Shown here one piece after another: positions 1 through 13,059 of a stretch of DNA of 64,000 bases. Position 1 is the stretch's first letter. Each line of letters opens with the position of its first letter. This DNA is from Sipunculus nudus (Eukaryota > Annelida > Sipuncula > Golfingiida > Sipunculidae). The stretch spans positions 35,542,019-35,606,018 of the forward strand of contig CM049306.1 of NCBI GenBank assembly GCA_026874595.1, read 5' to 3'. The notes under the pieces were generated by a model. It made no database searches. It saw only the letters and a program-made list of their open reading frames with translations, and was not told where the DNA came from. Made by a program: the position numbers and the translations under genes.

Positions 1-416
1 ATTAAGGAAGAGAAATTAAATAGCTCAGTTTTGCCATTTGACCAAAAGACCACATAGTTTGACACGATTATTATTGAGGAAGAGAAATTAAATAGGTCAA
101 TTTTGCCATTTGACCTGGTTATGAATTATGAGCTCATGGCCATCCAGTTTTACTGGCCTTATTTTAGAAAATGATATGAAATTGTTACAACTAATTTGTA
201 AAATAGACCGGCATGCCTGCCTACGACTCCAGTATTAAAATGTCACTTTAGCTGATCTTGTAGATAGAGGTGATTTTAGTGAAATGAAAGTCCAAAAGAA
301 CATCGGATGTTCATCTCGTGCTATCTCCGGCAATTCTATATAACCAGCCTCCCGGGGCAATTTCTGGTACACACAATACCTCTATGACTCCAAGTGGTCA
401 TCCATCCTCCTCGCCC
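1..416. other. AT-rich non-coding; short direct repeat
   Basis: A segment GAGGAAGAGAAATTAAATAG..TTTTGCCATTTGACC occurs at about 1-48 and again at 72-115 (period about 68 bp). No coding signal. Confidence 0.5.
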
Positions 417-1400
417 TACTTTTTAGTACCCCACAGTAGGATGAAGGGACTACAAAAATGGTCCCCGTCTGTCTCACCGTCCCGCCCAATTCTTCTACCA
501 CATATCTCTTAAAAACCCTTGCTGCTTTCTTCATCAAATTTTACAGATTTAAACAGCACTTGATTGATGTGATTATAACCTGCAGGTGACGCCACCTCTG
601 TTTAACGATTTTCTGCGCACTAAATTGGTCTTTTTCACTTTTATCAGATAAGTCAGCAAATAAGAATACTTTAAGCCTTCAAATAATATGCAAGCATTCC
701 TTGGACCTGGGAGATTTTATGAATAGGCCTACTTAATTCAATATAATTATTTTCAGAATGATGTTCCCACTAAAGTTCTAACTTGCTGATCGCAAAATGT
801 TCTCATTTCCCTTCTGTCCGTCCGTCTGTCCCGTTCCATTCTTTAACCACATATCTCTAAGCCCCTTGCTGCTTTCTTCACCAAATTTTACAGCTTACTC
901 TGCACATGACTGACGTGTTTTTAACCTACAAATGGCGCCACCTCTGTTGAACGACTTTCTGCGCTCCAAAAACGGCATTTTTCACTTTCCTTCAGATATG
1001 TCAGTAAATTAGAACACTTTTGCATATGCAAGGATTCCTTGGAACTAAGGAAATTCAATGAATACTATATTGAATAGAATTATTAGTCCCCCGCCGTAGG
1101 AGGAAGGACTACTTAAATGGTCCGGCCGGCTGTCTGTACCGTCCCTTCTAGAGAGCTCTGAAACCTCTGCTGATTTTTTACTCAATTTTACACACGTGTT
1201 AGTCCCATGAGGAGCATGTCATTGTATCCTGCAGGTGGCGCCACCTATGTTAGTTCTACTTTTTCTAGCCACAGTTGTGTTTTCCTTTTAAATTTGGAAA
1301 ATTCAGTAAAAAAGCTCAAGCCTCCAAATCATATACATTCCTTAGAGCAAGGGTGATTAAGTGAATACTAAATGGAATAGGATTGTTTTAAAAATGATGG
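417..1400. repeat. Three diverged copies of a roughly 330-370-bp repeat unit
   Basis: Units begin near 425, 790 and 1088 with GTAGGA.GAAGGACTAC or a CCGTCTGTC-type head, then CATATCTC..CTTGCTGCTTTCTTC and a GGCGCCACCT word about 160 bp in. The shared inner order marks a tandem array of the GGTGGCGCCACC superfamily. Confidence 0.6.
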
Positions 1401-1419
1401 TTTAAAATATCTTTAAATT

Positions 1420-2873
1420 TTGCTGATCAGCATATTCTGTATTTTATTTTTCAAATTTTATGAGTTATTAGTATAAATATAAAGTTAGTACCTTAAATTT
1501 TGCCCTACTTTGACCATGGCACATTTGTTTCCTGAGAGCACTGTTGATATAATTTTCATATCATGCACACATAAGGATTTCATCTTTGTAGTTTAGAAAG
1601 CTGAAAAAATTGGCCAAATATTATAGCTTTTATTAATATTTTTATGAGACCATGTCAGACCCAGGCTTAATCCAGCCCCTCTTCAGTCACCTGTATGTTG
1701 ATCTTGTTGACCTTTCATCAGATTATGCATGCTTGAGCAAAGCATACACTGGGGCAGCCAGGCAGCTAATGCCCAGCCACAGTTGATCCAGGTGTTCAAC
1801 CCAACTCATCTAGTAGCTGTTTTGAAAAACAACATAATAATAAACAATAAATTAATAATTTTGTATTGTTTTTTATAACAAATTAAAGAAAAATTAATAG
1901 AAAAGGAATTTTTTTAGTTGATGAGTAACAGAAAATTAACTTGCAGTTACTGATGATGTAAGAATCTTGTGTGAATGGATAGAATGTCAATGTCAATGTT
2001 ATTCCTAATAACACCATGCAGTCACCTATGGTGTTTTTCAGTGAAATTTTAATGATAAAAAATAAATCATATTATTCATTACTAATCATTAGGGATCATA
2101 TGAAGGAAATTAATGATAGACAAAGATGCAGTTGATAATATTGATCTAGATTCCTACTGTGTCTAGTGTGTATATTGATGTGAAACTAGTCCAAAGTGAA
2201 TATATTACATTTATTTTTTTAATATAAATAAAAGCCATTAAACCAGGTACTTATGATAATTATTTATATTTGTGAATTTTGTATATTCTGGATTCTCAAC
2301 ATCATTGTTTGGTGAAAACTGAATAAATACTAGACATGGTGCGAATGCTTTGCAAATGTATTTGAATACAAATATGAATATGTACTGCATTAAAAAATTT
2401 TATTGCATAAGAATGGGAATTCAGGTAAAAATAAAAGTATTTGAATATCAGTGCAGATACTTTCAAAATGTATTCATGAATATATTCTATAATATTATTT
2501 CAATAATCATTTCAGTTATATTTTATTTTAGAAAAATATTATTATTTTTTTATTATTTTTTTAATAACAATTATATTGGCAAAATATTTGTTATTAAATT
2601 TTAATAAATAGTTAAACTCTTTTATTATATGTGCTGCCTATAAGTTATATGGCCAAGTCAAAATCTGTGTGACAATAGCACTCCATTTGTTAATTAAATA
2701 AATGAAATCAATCCTCTTCCCCGTCTCCAAAGATACTATCAAAATCATAACCAACAACTCATAATATAGCTTATATTTATTACCACACAAAACCAGCATG
2801 TGCCTTTTCCCCCAAAACATATTTTTTATCATATATAACAGCTGAGCGCCGTGACCCATGGGTCCCTTGTTTA
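1420..2873 (-). repeat. Dispersed element, minus-strand copy (matches 30618-31990)
   Basis: On the minus strand it begins AACAAGGGACCCATGGGTC at 2873 and is homologous over about 1.4 kb to 30618-31990 on the plus strand. Recognisable shared words include ATGGTCA..TGGGCAAAATTTAAGG and AAATGGAGTACTATTG-type sequence. The 3' hairpin end is missing, so this copy is truncated. Confidence 0.75.
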
Positions 2874-2944
2874 AAATATTTAAAAAGTCACGAAAAAGTC
2901 AGGAATTTTAATTTGCGGACTGCCTAAAATTCTCTAATCCGTAT

Positions 2945-4043
2945 TTTTTTTAGCTCAGCTGACTGAAGTCAAATGAGGTATAGGAATGGCGCTTTCTACG
3001 TCGTCCGTCTGGGCGTCCGTTAGCAGGACACAAATCGTAACCGCTGGACCTATAAACCCTTAAGGGTACATCCATGGAGGTCTATCAAAAATCTACTTGG
3101 AAACCTGAAATGAGGCCAGTGCGACCTATATCCTACGAGCTATGGGGCCCATAAATAACCCCCAGAATAATTTAAAATTTGATATAAAACCACTAGTATC
3201 TTGATAATTAACGCATGGATTACCATTAATCGTGTCTGGAATATCGACCATGACTAGTTTTATCAGTTCCCGAAAACTGGTTGCGCCACCTGTATTTTTA
3301 CTTATTTTATGAATTTATTCTTGTTTTTTAGACCGTCATATAACAGGAATTATGCCAGTTTCTAAGCTTCGGTTTCATTCAGTGTCTTTAAACCCGGTGC
3401 GTTTATTGATTATGATTGGTTTCTTCAGTTACTGAAGACTGGTGGCGCCACATGTATTTTTTCTATTTTGATGCATGTTTTCCTTTATTCTGAGCTTGCC
3501 AAATTATATTGATATTATAAGATCACAACTGTGGTTTCATCTGTGTCCTAAATAAAGTTGAATAAGGGGATGCCCTATTTAATCACCCTGTCCGTCCGTC
3601 TATTCATCTTTCTGTATGTCCGTCAAATTTGTCTACTGATGAGATCTCCAGTTTTGATTGACATATTGATTTCAAACTTGACTTTAAATATGGCCCATCT
3701 CTAACGCAAGAACTCTTCTGATTTTGGGGTCACCATGTTAAAGATCAAGGTCTCAGGTGCCACTTATTTAGAAAGATTGTTGATGCATTTTAAGCTCTTC
3801 ATCCCAAACCTTACACCTTGTATATATAGCTGATCTGCCAATAGGGGAAGAAACTTATTGGGGTCACTAGGTCAAAGGTCACAGGGCCCATCCATTTACA
3901 AGTAAGTTCATGGATGATAACTCCAGATTAAGTTGACAGGTTGGCTTAAAACCGATCACAGGACCCATATTTTGAAAAAGTTTATAAAATTATCCTCATA
4001 GGAAAACTTCAATTGAGCATCGAGACCCATGGGACCCTAGTTT
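2945..4043 (-). repeat. Hairpin-bounded element, minus strand
   Basis: Its 5' terminus at about 4043 reads AAACTAGGGTCCCATGGGTC; its 3' end at 2945-2979 is the hairpin AGTCAGCTGAGCTAAAAAA. Inside are two GGCGCCAC words (about 3280, 3446) and a perfect DR1 at 3869-3881. No ORF of note. Confidence 0.7.
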
Positions 4044-4045
4044 AA

Positions 4046-5772
4046 TTTTTCTTTGGTAATTGTATCCGCCAAAACAGAGTTTTGCGGATACTATGTTTTC
4101 AGCTGGTCGCCGCCGCCGCCGCCGCCGCCGCGTAGGTGTCCGGAGAACTCCTCCGTAACCGCTGGGCGGAATTTTCCGAAACCCGGGATTATGTTCGGGT
4201 CACATGTGAACTGCTGCGCCCCGATTTTGTTTTGACCTCTGACCTTTCCTCTGCGCTCTGCGTCCGTTTGTGCGTCTGTTTCCACACATAAACCCACATA
4301 TCTCGGGAACCGTTTGACCGATCAGGAAAATTTTTTTGCACAAATGTAGCCCTCGGAGAGCTTTATAACATACACCAAAAATGGTGGCGCCACCTGCAAC
4401 CATGTTTGCACAGTGTCCATCTGTTCGTCTGCCTTGGGTTAAAATCACTCATATCTCTGCAGTGACTTGACTAATTCACCTGAAATTCGGCATGCGCAAA
4501 CATCCTGGATAGCTTTTCTGATTTTATGACAGGTGGCGCCACCTACATTCACGTTGACGCTGCAGACATCCAAGCTCATATCTCGGGAACCGTTTGACCG
4601 ATCAGGAAAATTCTTTTGCACAAATGTAGCCCTTGGAGAGCTTTATAACATACACCAAAAATGGTGGCGCCACCTGCAACCATGTTTGCACAGTGTCCAT
4701 CTGTTCGTCTGCCTTGGGTTAAAATCACTCATATCTCTGCAGTGACTTGACTAATTCACCTGAAATTTGGCATGCGTATACATCCTGGATAGCTTATCTG
4801 ATTTTATGACAGGTGGCGCCACCTACATTCACGTTTACGCTGCAGACATCCAAGCTCATATCTCGGGAACCGTTTGACCGATCAGGAAAATTCTTTTGCA
4901 CAAATGTAGCCCTTGGAGAGCTTTATAACATACACCAAAAATGGTGCCGCTACCTGCAACCATGTTTGTACAGTGTCCATCTGTTTGTCTGCCTTGGGTT
5001 AAAATCACTCATATCTCTGCAGTGACTTGACTAATTCACCTGAAATTTGGCATGCGTATACATCCTGGATAGCTTTTCTGATTTTATGACAGGTGGCGCC
5101 ACCTACATTCATGTTTACGCTGCAGACATCCAAGCTCATATCTCAGGAACCGTTTGATTGATCAGGAAAATTTTTTTGCACAAATGTAGCCCTTGGAGAG
5201 CTTTATAACATACACAAAAAATGGTGGCGCCACCTGCAACCATGTTTGCACAGTGTCCAGCTGTTCGTCTGCCTTGGGTTAAAATCACTCATATCTCTGC
5301 AGTGGTTTGACTAATTCACCTGAAATTCTGCATGCTTATACATCCTGGATAGCTTTTCTGATTTTATGACAGGTGGCGCCACCTACAATCAAGTTTACGC
5401 TGCAGACATCCAAGCTCATATCTAGGGAACTGTTTGACCAATTGGGCCAAAATTTTGCATGTGTATAGTTCTCACAAAGCTCTTTATCATACGCTTAACT
5501 GGTGGCGCCACCTGCAACCCTTTTTTGCACAGCGTCCATCTGTTTGACTGCCAAGGGCAAAAATCACTCATATACAATATAGTGGTTTGACTTATCTGCC
5601 TTAAATTTTGCATATGTATACAACTTGGACGGCTTTCTGGATTTTTTGGTAGGTAGCGCAACCTACATACACAATTTGGCTGCAGACATCCATGCTGATA
5701 TGCAACACTTCACCCGTTCCACTCTGATTTAGGCGGATACAAGTAGTCGCTTGTCGACTACCCGTATTCTAG
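4046..5772 (+). mobile_element. Helitron-like non-autonomous element with tandem core
   Basis: The 3' end is textbook Helitron: a perfect 7-bp hairpin GTAGTCG-CTTGT-CGACTAC (5743-5761), 7 bp, then CTAG followed by T (5769-5773). Near the other end a hairpin with stem GTATCCGC..GCGGATAC (4062-4091) is followed by a (CCG)n run. The core is the 280-bp array at 4301-5690. There is no Rep/helicase ORF, so it is non-autonomous. The exact 5' TC end is not clear. Confidence 0.65.
4301..5690 (+). repeat. 280-bp tandem array, five units, each an ancient dimer
   Basis: TCTCGGGAAC-type unit starts fall at 4301, 4581, 4861, 5141 and 5421, exactly 280 bp apart. Each unit has two related halves of about 140 bp, both starting CATATCTC and both carrying GGTGGCGCCACC. 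The first four units are nearly identical, the fifth diverged. The small ORFs here (4533-4745, 4813-5025) are the repeat read through. Confidence 0.95.
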
Positions 5773-5890
5773 TTTATCAATGATTTTTTGGCACCTGGAC
5801 ATACCAAACTTATTCCTACCACTTGGATAATGATCTCCATAGGGTCAACTTGTTCAGGTTTCAAGGTGATATAATTATAATTATTATGGA

Positions 5891-5893
<3 letters not shown>

Positions 5894-5953
<60 letters not shown>
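5894..5953. repeat. (TA)n microsatellite
   Basis: Sixty uninterrupted bases of alternating A/T. Confidence 0.98.
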
Positions 5954-5955
<2 letters not shown>

Positions 5956-6691
5956 CAATTGCATGTGGAATGTAGCGAGAACAAAAGAGGGGAGAATGTT
6001 TGGTATTTCCCCTGTCGTTTGCATTAAAAGATTCAGTTGATCTCGGAAAAACGTTCGAGTTTAGAATGTTTGGCCATTTCAACCTATTTTTTCTTGTTCA
6101 TAAATTGAAAAAGACTTTTTAAGATATCTGACAGGCAGGCAAGGCGTCTGTGTATTGATACTTGCAAGGTTTTAAAAATCCGTTATTGAAACTTTCTTGA
6201 AAATACATTACCGCCATTTTCAGAAAGGTATAATATGATATAGTAGTGAAAGGATTTCGTTCAACAGTTGCTGACCCTCCGGCTTTATCCGGGAGCCAAC
6301 TTAAAAGATTTTAAAGCTACGATTCCTTTTACGCGGTTGCGGATAGAGTCGAACATATGATATTATGAAAGACCGATTCGGACCTTTTATGCGGAAATTG
6401 CGTTCGCGTTGTATCCAACCCGTAATCCGACAAAATATTTAAACGGATGGAGTCGGACGAAGAATCCTGCTGAATGGTATACGTAACAGAGGGGTTTCCC
6501 CAAGGATTAACGTGTTTATCAGTATGAGCTACGAGGAAAAACGTTTTCCACCAGGAAACATCAATTTAAATTAATGTAAATTTGTGAAACATTTGCCTGT
6601 TTGTGACTGGTCTGCCCAATACACGTATCTGTTTCGATTCAAGCAGCTGGTTATCTTAATCTTTTATTGCCTCTTTCACAATGCAGGTGGG

Positions 6692-6692
<1 letters not shown>

Positions 6693-6753
<61 letters not shown>
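6693..6753. repeat. (TA)n microsatellite
   Basis: Sixty-one bases of alternating T/A. Confidence 0.98.
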
Positions 6754-6755
<2 letters not shown>

Positions 6756-7112
6756 CATAAATATTATATCATATACAAACATAAATTTTATCCGCATATA
6801 AGGAATCGGCCTTGCCGCAACCGCGACCGCATAATGCGTTTAAAAAGGAATCCCTATTATCCCCAAAAAAGACCTATTATTTCGCGAATGCCTTTGATGA
6901 CAATCAAAGCGGACGTGTATTTCCTTACTTTTACTTTAACCATAGAACGTCCATAAAAAAATTCCAGTGAACCCTTATATGTATGTGCTGCACACGGTTT
7001 GCACTTTTGGCGGGAAACCATCCCCGCAACATTTACATTCCCCGATTCGGCCCATCTTCAAGGAAAACGGCCGAAATCCAAATTAAAAAAATATATATAT
7101 CAATGATTAGAA

Positions 7113-7640
7113 AACAAGTGACCCGTGGGTCATGACGCCCAGCCGACTAATATATATCCTTGCACAGACAACCAATTAAAATAGGTGGCATCATTGTTCA
7201 TGCATATTAGCTTAAGTTCATCAAGACCCATAAGCACAACAAATCTGATGACAATCATACCAGCCTTTCATGAGGAATCTGGCAATTTGTGTGTATTTTG
7301 GATTATTTCTGGGGTGCTCAAACATACCCCAAAACTCTGAGAATATAGGTTACTGTGACCCAATTTCAGGTTTCTGGGGAGAACTTTTGAGGAACTCTCA
7401 GGATGTCAAGTTAGAAGATTCTGGGCCCCATGGTTATAATTTTTGTGCCCTACTTTGGTATCAAATTTTCAGTTTTTTCTGCGTGGTACTTTTGAGGCTC
7501 ATAGCTCGGACAATATGGATGACAGAGACCTAATTTCAGGTTTCCAAGGAGACTTTTCATGGTCCTCCAAGCATGTCAAGAAAGAAGATTCTAGGTCTAG
7601 ACATTACGATTTGTGCCCTATTATCAGATGACGGCATCTT
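7113..7640 (+). repeat. 5' fragment of the AACAAG-palindrome family
   Basis: Begins AACAAGTGACCCGTGGGTC and GACGCCCAGCCGACT, then two core units of the 300-bp type (CCAATTTCAGGTTTC; GATTCT(A/G)GG; TTTGTGCCCTA). No 3' hairpin follows, so it is truncated. Confidence 0.6.
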
Positions 7641-7894
7641 TTATGGTCTAAAAAATAGATTATAAAATCCGTCAGTGCCACCAGTCTCTGTGTACAAGAA
7701 TGCTGTATGAGGTATACGGACACTATGATCCAAAATTACAGGCGGACTCATCAAACCACTCCTGAAATATGTAATATATGTAAAAATATGTATTCTTTAT
7801 GGAGATTCGATTAAAATCTGATTAAACTATTTCAATCCTATAATTAATTTACAACAGTATTAAAGTCTACAAACAAATAAAATGTCTAATTAAA
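7641..7894. other. Repeat remnant and AT-rich spacer
   Basis: One more degenerate core-unit start (GCCACCAGTCTCTGTGTACAAG) and then featureless AT-rich sequence. Confidence 0.35.
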
Positions 7895-10352
7895 AACAAG
7901 GCCTACAGGCCTAATGCGAACCTGTGCATTGGGGAAATACACCAGGTATAATGCTTCAATGCTGGACCATTACTTTTCATGTATATGAACAATGCAGGTC
8001 CTAAACATTTTAAATAAGAAACAATTACACTAACATCACTGCTGAAATTCTGGCATGGGTGCACACAACACAAAAACGTTTCTAGCTGGCACCACCAGTC
8101 TTGTATACAACGAAGCTATCAGAGATATACACATATGCCAATTTTCAGACTGATATATCAAACCCCTCCTGAGAAATAAGCAGGGACACACATTGTGCAA
8201 AAATTATTGTAGGTGGCACCACATGTCTTGTATACGACAAAGCTATCCGATATGTATAAATACGCCCAATTTCAGGCATATATATCAAATTCCTCTGTAG
8301 AAATAAGCAGGCACATACACCGTGCAAAAGTCAATGTACGTGGCACCACCTGTCCTGTGTAAATGAAAATACCATCAAAGACGCATAGACAAGTCAAAAT
8401 ATCAGTCCAATACATCAGAGTTTGATGCACTGGGCTGACAGGGCTAAGGTGAGTAAGGCAGTTGCCCCCGAGTGACCTGTGACAAATTGCTGCCTCAAGC
8501 TACTGCACTGAGTGAACTCTTGACCTGCACCTGGCTAGACTGAGTGAACTTTTGACCTGTACCAGGCTGCACTGAGTGAACTCTTGACCTGTTGCATAAT
8601 CTGACACAGCTGGCAGTCTGCCAAAGCTATAAATAGATTCAGGCTGAACTTTGGTGCCAAATATGATGCAGTGAGCAGTCTGCAAAGCTATAAATAGAAT
8701 GCAGCTACTGCACTGAGTGAACTCTTGACCTATACCTGGCTGCACTTCTTCCAATCCTGGCACTGTGCCAAAACTATTTATAGAGCTGACTTCATCTTGG
8801 CTAATAGCCAACATCAAGGCACTTGCAATCTGCCAATGGAAACCAAGTGCTGCCATCTGAACACAAAAGTGGCCCCTACTTGAAATAACTTTGAAATATG
8901 TTTTCCCAATACAAAATGCTTTTCAGCTGACTTTTTATAAAAAAGAAATCAGGAATATATGTAAAATTATTACGGATGCATACTGATTGCAAAATTAGAA
9001 TACAGATTTATCTCATTGATGGCAAATTCTTGAATTAACTTGAGTAGGGATACCAATAATTTATAATCCACGTACAGTTATCTTTATGTAGCCACAGAGA
9101 GCTGAATATCCATGATTGTAACATTGCCTGGTATGATGAATAACTTAAATCATAAATCTAAACTTTTTTAAAAGCTTTTAAAAAACTTTCTTGTCAATAT
9201 TAACCAAAGATAACCTGAAATCTAAATGTCTAGTGGCATGATGTAATAGATGCTGATAAACTGGTGCCAGGCTAGATGTAACAGCGTCACACAGCTAACA
9301 TATATGGTAAAATGACTCAATTCAATCTCCATAATTCAGCCAAAAAAACATTCATGTTGAACCATTAATGACAATTATTATAAGAATTATTGTAGGAATT
9401 ATTCTTGTAAAATATTTAACAAACTGGCTTCAGTGGCATCAATCGAAAAACATTTTGCAGGTTTATAACTCATATATATGGATGAATACAGCAAAATGGC
9501 TAATTTAAGCTTCCCATAACTCAGCCAAAAATCACTGAACCAAAACCATTTGAACAAACTTGAATTATCAACATCTGAGGATAATTAATATGTAAGATTT
9601 AAGAATTTGGCCCAGTGGTTTTTGAGAAGAAGATCTTTGTAGCCACTGAGCTAAAATGGGCTGTTATTGCATATGACTAAATTCAGCTTCCCATAACTTA
9701 GCCAAAAGTCACTGAAAAGAGACCATTTGAACAAACTTCAGAAAGAACTACCCTAGGATCATTTCTGAGCGATATTAAACATTTTTGCCACATGGTCTCA
9801 GAGAAGAAGTTTTTTATAGCCCACAGTGTGATACAGGCACTGATGACCCTGTACAAAAAAGGCCGATGCAGGTGGCGCCACCAAAACCTCAATTTCAGAT
9901 ATGACCTATGTGACCAATATTGGCATAAAATTTGGTGATGATAGCTACAGCCGTTTCTGAGATTTAAATTTTAATATGCTTTTTTGCACAGTTAACAAAG
10001 TTCAACCTCCTGTATCTCGGCCAAAAAAAATCCGAACTGGAACCATTCGAACAAACTTGAGAAAGATTATTCCAGGGATCATTTCTGTGAAATATTGGAC
10101 AATTTGGCTGGACAGTTTCGGAGAAGATTTTGAAAGCTTTTTTAGCTTTTTCCCTATAAAATCTAAGAAAATGCTGTTAGGAAAAAAATAAACAAAATCC
10201 GATATAGTTTTTTGGATGACTGATTATTTGCAAAAAAATTGGTGATGCTAGCTCCTGCCGTTTTTGAGATAGGTATGGTTAACGTACAGACGACGCACGA
10301 CAGACGACGCACGACGCCGCACCATCGCATAAGCTCACAGGTTCGCTAAAAA
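7895..10352 (+). repeat. 2.4-kb element with 11-bp inverted ends
   Basis: Left end AACAAGGCCTACAGGCCT then GCGAACCTGTG (7916-7926); right end CACAGGTTCGC (10336-10346) then TAAAAAAC. Inside: three units of about 125 bp with GGCACCAC (8085-8350), a minisatellite of GCACTGAGTGAACTCTTGACC words (8500-8740), and units of about 180 bp with CATAACT(C/T)AGCCAAAAATCAC (9330-10200). The right end is preceded by GACGACGCACGAC repeats. It has the same overall plan as the CATGGGTC family but different arms. Confidence 0.6.
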
Positions 10353-10794
10353 ACAGAGATCTCATTCAAACTCGAACTATCCACAAAGATTTCATTGAAT
10401 TTCTTCCTAAAACTTGTGACCATCTTCTAGTTGTTTGCCGATAAATCGATTATATCATGATTGGTGGTTTTCTTTCATAATCGATTAAATCAATTACATT
10501 TTTGCATGATTGAAACGATTTTGAATGTACATCCAAAGCAATCACATTATCCAGATAAAATATTCTTATTCTGTCAGAGATATAAAAAAGACCGGGCACA
10601 AAACAGCGTACAGAATTAGAACTTAGTTTTTTTTGCAACGAATAAATGTCAACAACTCACCAATTACCTTGACCTTTCAGCGTGATGTAAAAGTTAGACA
10701 GAATGTATTTAGTCAATATTTTAAGTACAATTCTGTAAAGATACTCATGGTAATGTAGATGGTACATAAAATAATAGATTAATAATCGTTTTTT
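10353..10794. other. AT-rich spacer
   Basis: No coding potential, repeat or motif recognised. Confidence 0.4.
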
Positions 10795-12321
10795 TATTTT
10801 AGCCCAGCTGACTGAGTCATCTGAGCTATAGCGATCACTTTTTGTCTGTTAACAGGGCACAAATCATAGGCGTTGGACCTAGAATCTTCCAAATTTATAT
10901 CCAGGGAGGTCCATAAAAAAGCTCCTTGGAAACCTGAAATTAGGCCTCGGGTACCCATATCTTCCGAGCTATGGGGCTCGTAATTACCCCCCAGAATCAT
11001 TTAAAATTTGATACAAATCTCCAGTATCTGAATAACTTATGTGTCGATCGCCATGATTCTTTGCATGCCTATTGATCAAGGAGTGTTTCATTAGTTCCTT
11101 CAGGTTTGTGGCGCCACCCGTATTTTTTCCCGTTTTTACACATTAATCTCAATTTTTGTGATTTCTTAAGATACAGTCGTCCGCTAACAGGGCACAAATC
11201 TTAAATGTTGGCCGTACAGAATCTTCTTTCTTGACATCCAGGGAGGTCCAAGAAAAATCTTTTTGGAAAGTCTCAGATACCCATATCCTCTGAGCTATGG
11301 GGCTCGTAATTACCCCCCAGAATCATTCAAAATTTGATACAAATCTCCAGTATCTGAATAACTTATGCATCGACCGCCATGATTCTTTGCATGCCTATTG
11401 ATCAAGGAGTGTTTCATAAGTTCTTCAGGTTTGTGGCGCCACCTGTATTTTTTCCCGTTTTTACACATTAATCTCAATTTTTGTGATTTCTTAATATACA
11501 GTCGTCCGCTAACAGGGCACAAATCTTAAATGTTGGCCGTACAGAATCTTCTTTCTTGACATCCAGGGAGGTCCAAGAAAAATCTTTTTGGAAAGTCTCA
11601 GATACCCATATCCTCTGAGCTATTGGGCTCACAAGTACCCCCCCCCCCCCCCCATAAAATTAAAATTTGATACAAAAGCTCCAGTATCTGAATTACTAAT
11701 GCATTGATTGCCATAAAACTTTGCATGTATATTGATCATGAAGTGTTTCATCAGTAGACTAATGGCACCACCTGTATTTTGTTTTTGTTTTTTTTTTACG
11801 CTTTTCTCTTTTCTAAATTTTTTTATAACTGCAAATGAAGCAGTCTGGCTGTAAATAAGGCACAAATTGTAACCATTAGAACTAGAATCTTCTTTCTGTA
11901 TATCTGATGAGGTCTTAAGCAAATCTCCTAGGAAAGCTGAACTTAGGTCATATTCTGCAAGATATGTGAAAGAACATGATTTGAGAACCCTAAAAGACAA
12001 AATTGCATGATTGTTTACAGTTGGATCTCAAAACTTCTAATCTGATTATGATCCAGGAAGGTTCCTGTAAAAATTTCTTTGAATCCTGAAATAATATCAT
12101 TGTGACCTATGTTCTGCAAGCTGTGTGAAAGAACATAATTTTAACACTCTGTTATCAGATGGGCAAAAATGGTAGCAGCTGGATGTAGAATAAGGACACT
12201 GTAACCTATATCTAAGGTCTATTGGCAAAATGCATGATTTTGAGCACTCTGGGAGGTATGTTACCTACTGTTCAAGGTTTCTTGAATGCAGCCGAGTGTC
12301 ATGGCCCACTGGCCACTTATT
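10795..12321 (-). repeat. Hairpin-bounded element with about 326-bp tandem units, minus strand
   Basis: 3' hairpin at 10801-10827 (AGTCAGCTGGGCTAAAA on the minus strand), 5' end at about 12321 (AAGTGGCCAGTGGGCCATGA). Core units starting TAATTACCCCCC at 10981 and 11307, and a third at about 11631, are 326 bp apart; GGCGCCACC sits in the first two. A C16 run (11638-11653) lies inside. Same unit family as 33268-35566. Confidence 0.75.
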
Positions 12322-13050
12322 AATAGTCTTTTTTTATCTTTTAATCATCAAATAAGATTTTTCATCCGATTCCTACTACTTATAGCTTCCTAACATACAA
12401 ATGTCTTCGATCAAACATGAACCTCCATCAATATCTGAATCATCTCAAGCATTCTGTCTTTAATTTCATCTCTCAGCGTTTCAAGGAAATCCATATATTA
12501 ATCACATGGCACAATAATGATATAGCAGAAAATGTGGATTCTGGTCATGGCCAAGACCTAAAAAAATTACTCACATCAGGGCTCTTTAAATTGAGAGAAA
12601 GAGTGAGGGGAGTCCGGGACAGGCAGGGTAAAATTTTGGGAGAGTCAAATGGCATTTTAGAGCGATCCAAGAGGAATAGCTGTTAACACATGACTCCGTA
12701 GGCATTTAAAATTGACTGGTAAGTCTGACTTGAGTCTTGAGAAAAAGCATATGGATAAATGCATTGCAGTGGTCTTTCATCATGTTGCATTGATATCCTG
12801 GTAAAAAGTCCACAATCTTAACATTAGCCAACAAAAGATGAATTAACACAAAAGAATACATGTGAACTCCCAGACCAAACTTAAAATCGGTCTCTATGGT
12901 AATGATTCATTTCCTGTACCTCATACACGTTGGTTCTCTTCCAGTGTGATTCATGCGATCAAAAATTCAACTAAAATGTAGAGGGATTTACCAATATGCT
13001 GAGTTAAAACTCGCTCATGGTAGGTGTTGTTAGAAAATATACTAACAAGA
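12322..13050. other. No feature seen
   Basis: AT-rich sequence with a short GAGAGAAAGAGTGAGGGGAG purine stretch near 12593; no support for a gene. Confidence 0.4.
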
Positions 13051-13059
13051 GCAAGGCAA

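Larger units (their letters stand above)
5773..7108. other. Unassigned sequence between two long TA microsatellites
   Basis: TA runs at 5894-5953 and 6693-6753. Between them the sequence is richer in CpG (GCGGTTGCGGATAGAGTCG and similar) and words such as GCGGATA recur after the second run; possibly another element, but no ends were found. Confidence 0.4.

Noticed and set aside
4091-4297. Poly-glycine/poly-proline ORFs over the CCG run
   Set aside because: Low-complexity translation of a (CCG)n tract inside a mobile element.
4533-5025. Two nearly identical 70-codon ORFs
   Set aside because: They are the 280-bp tandem unit read through; the period 280 is not a multiple of 3 and the frame is lost between units.
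8500-8856. 118-codon minus-strand ORF
   Set aside because: It translates a minisatellite and has no domain.
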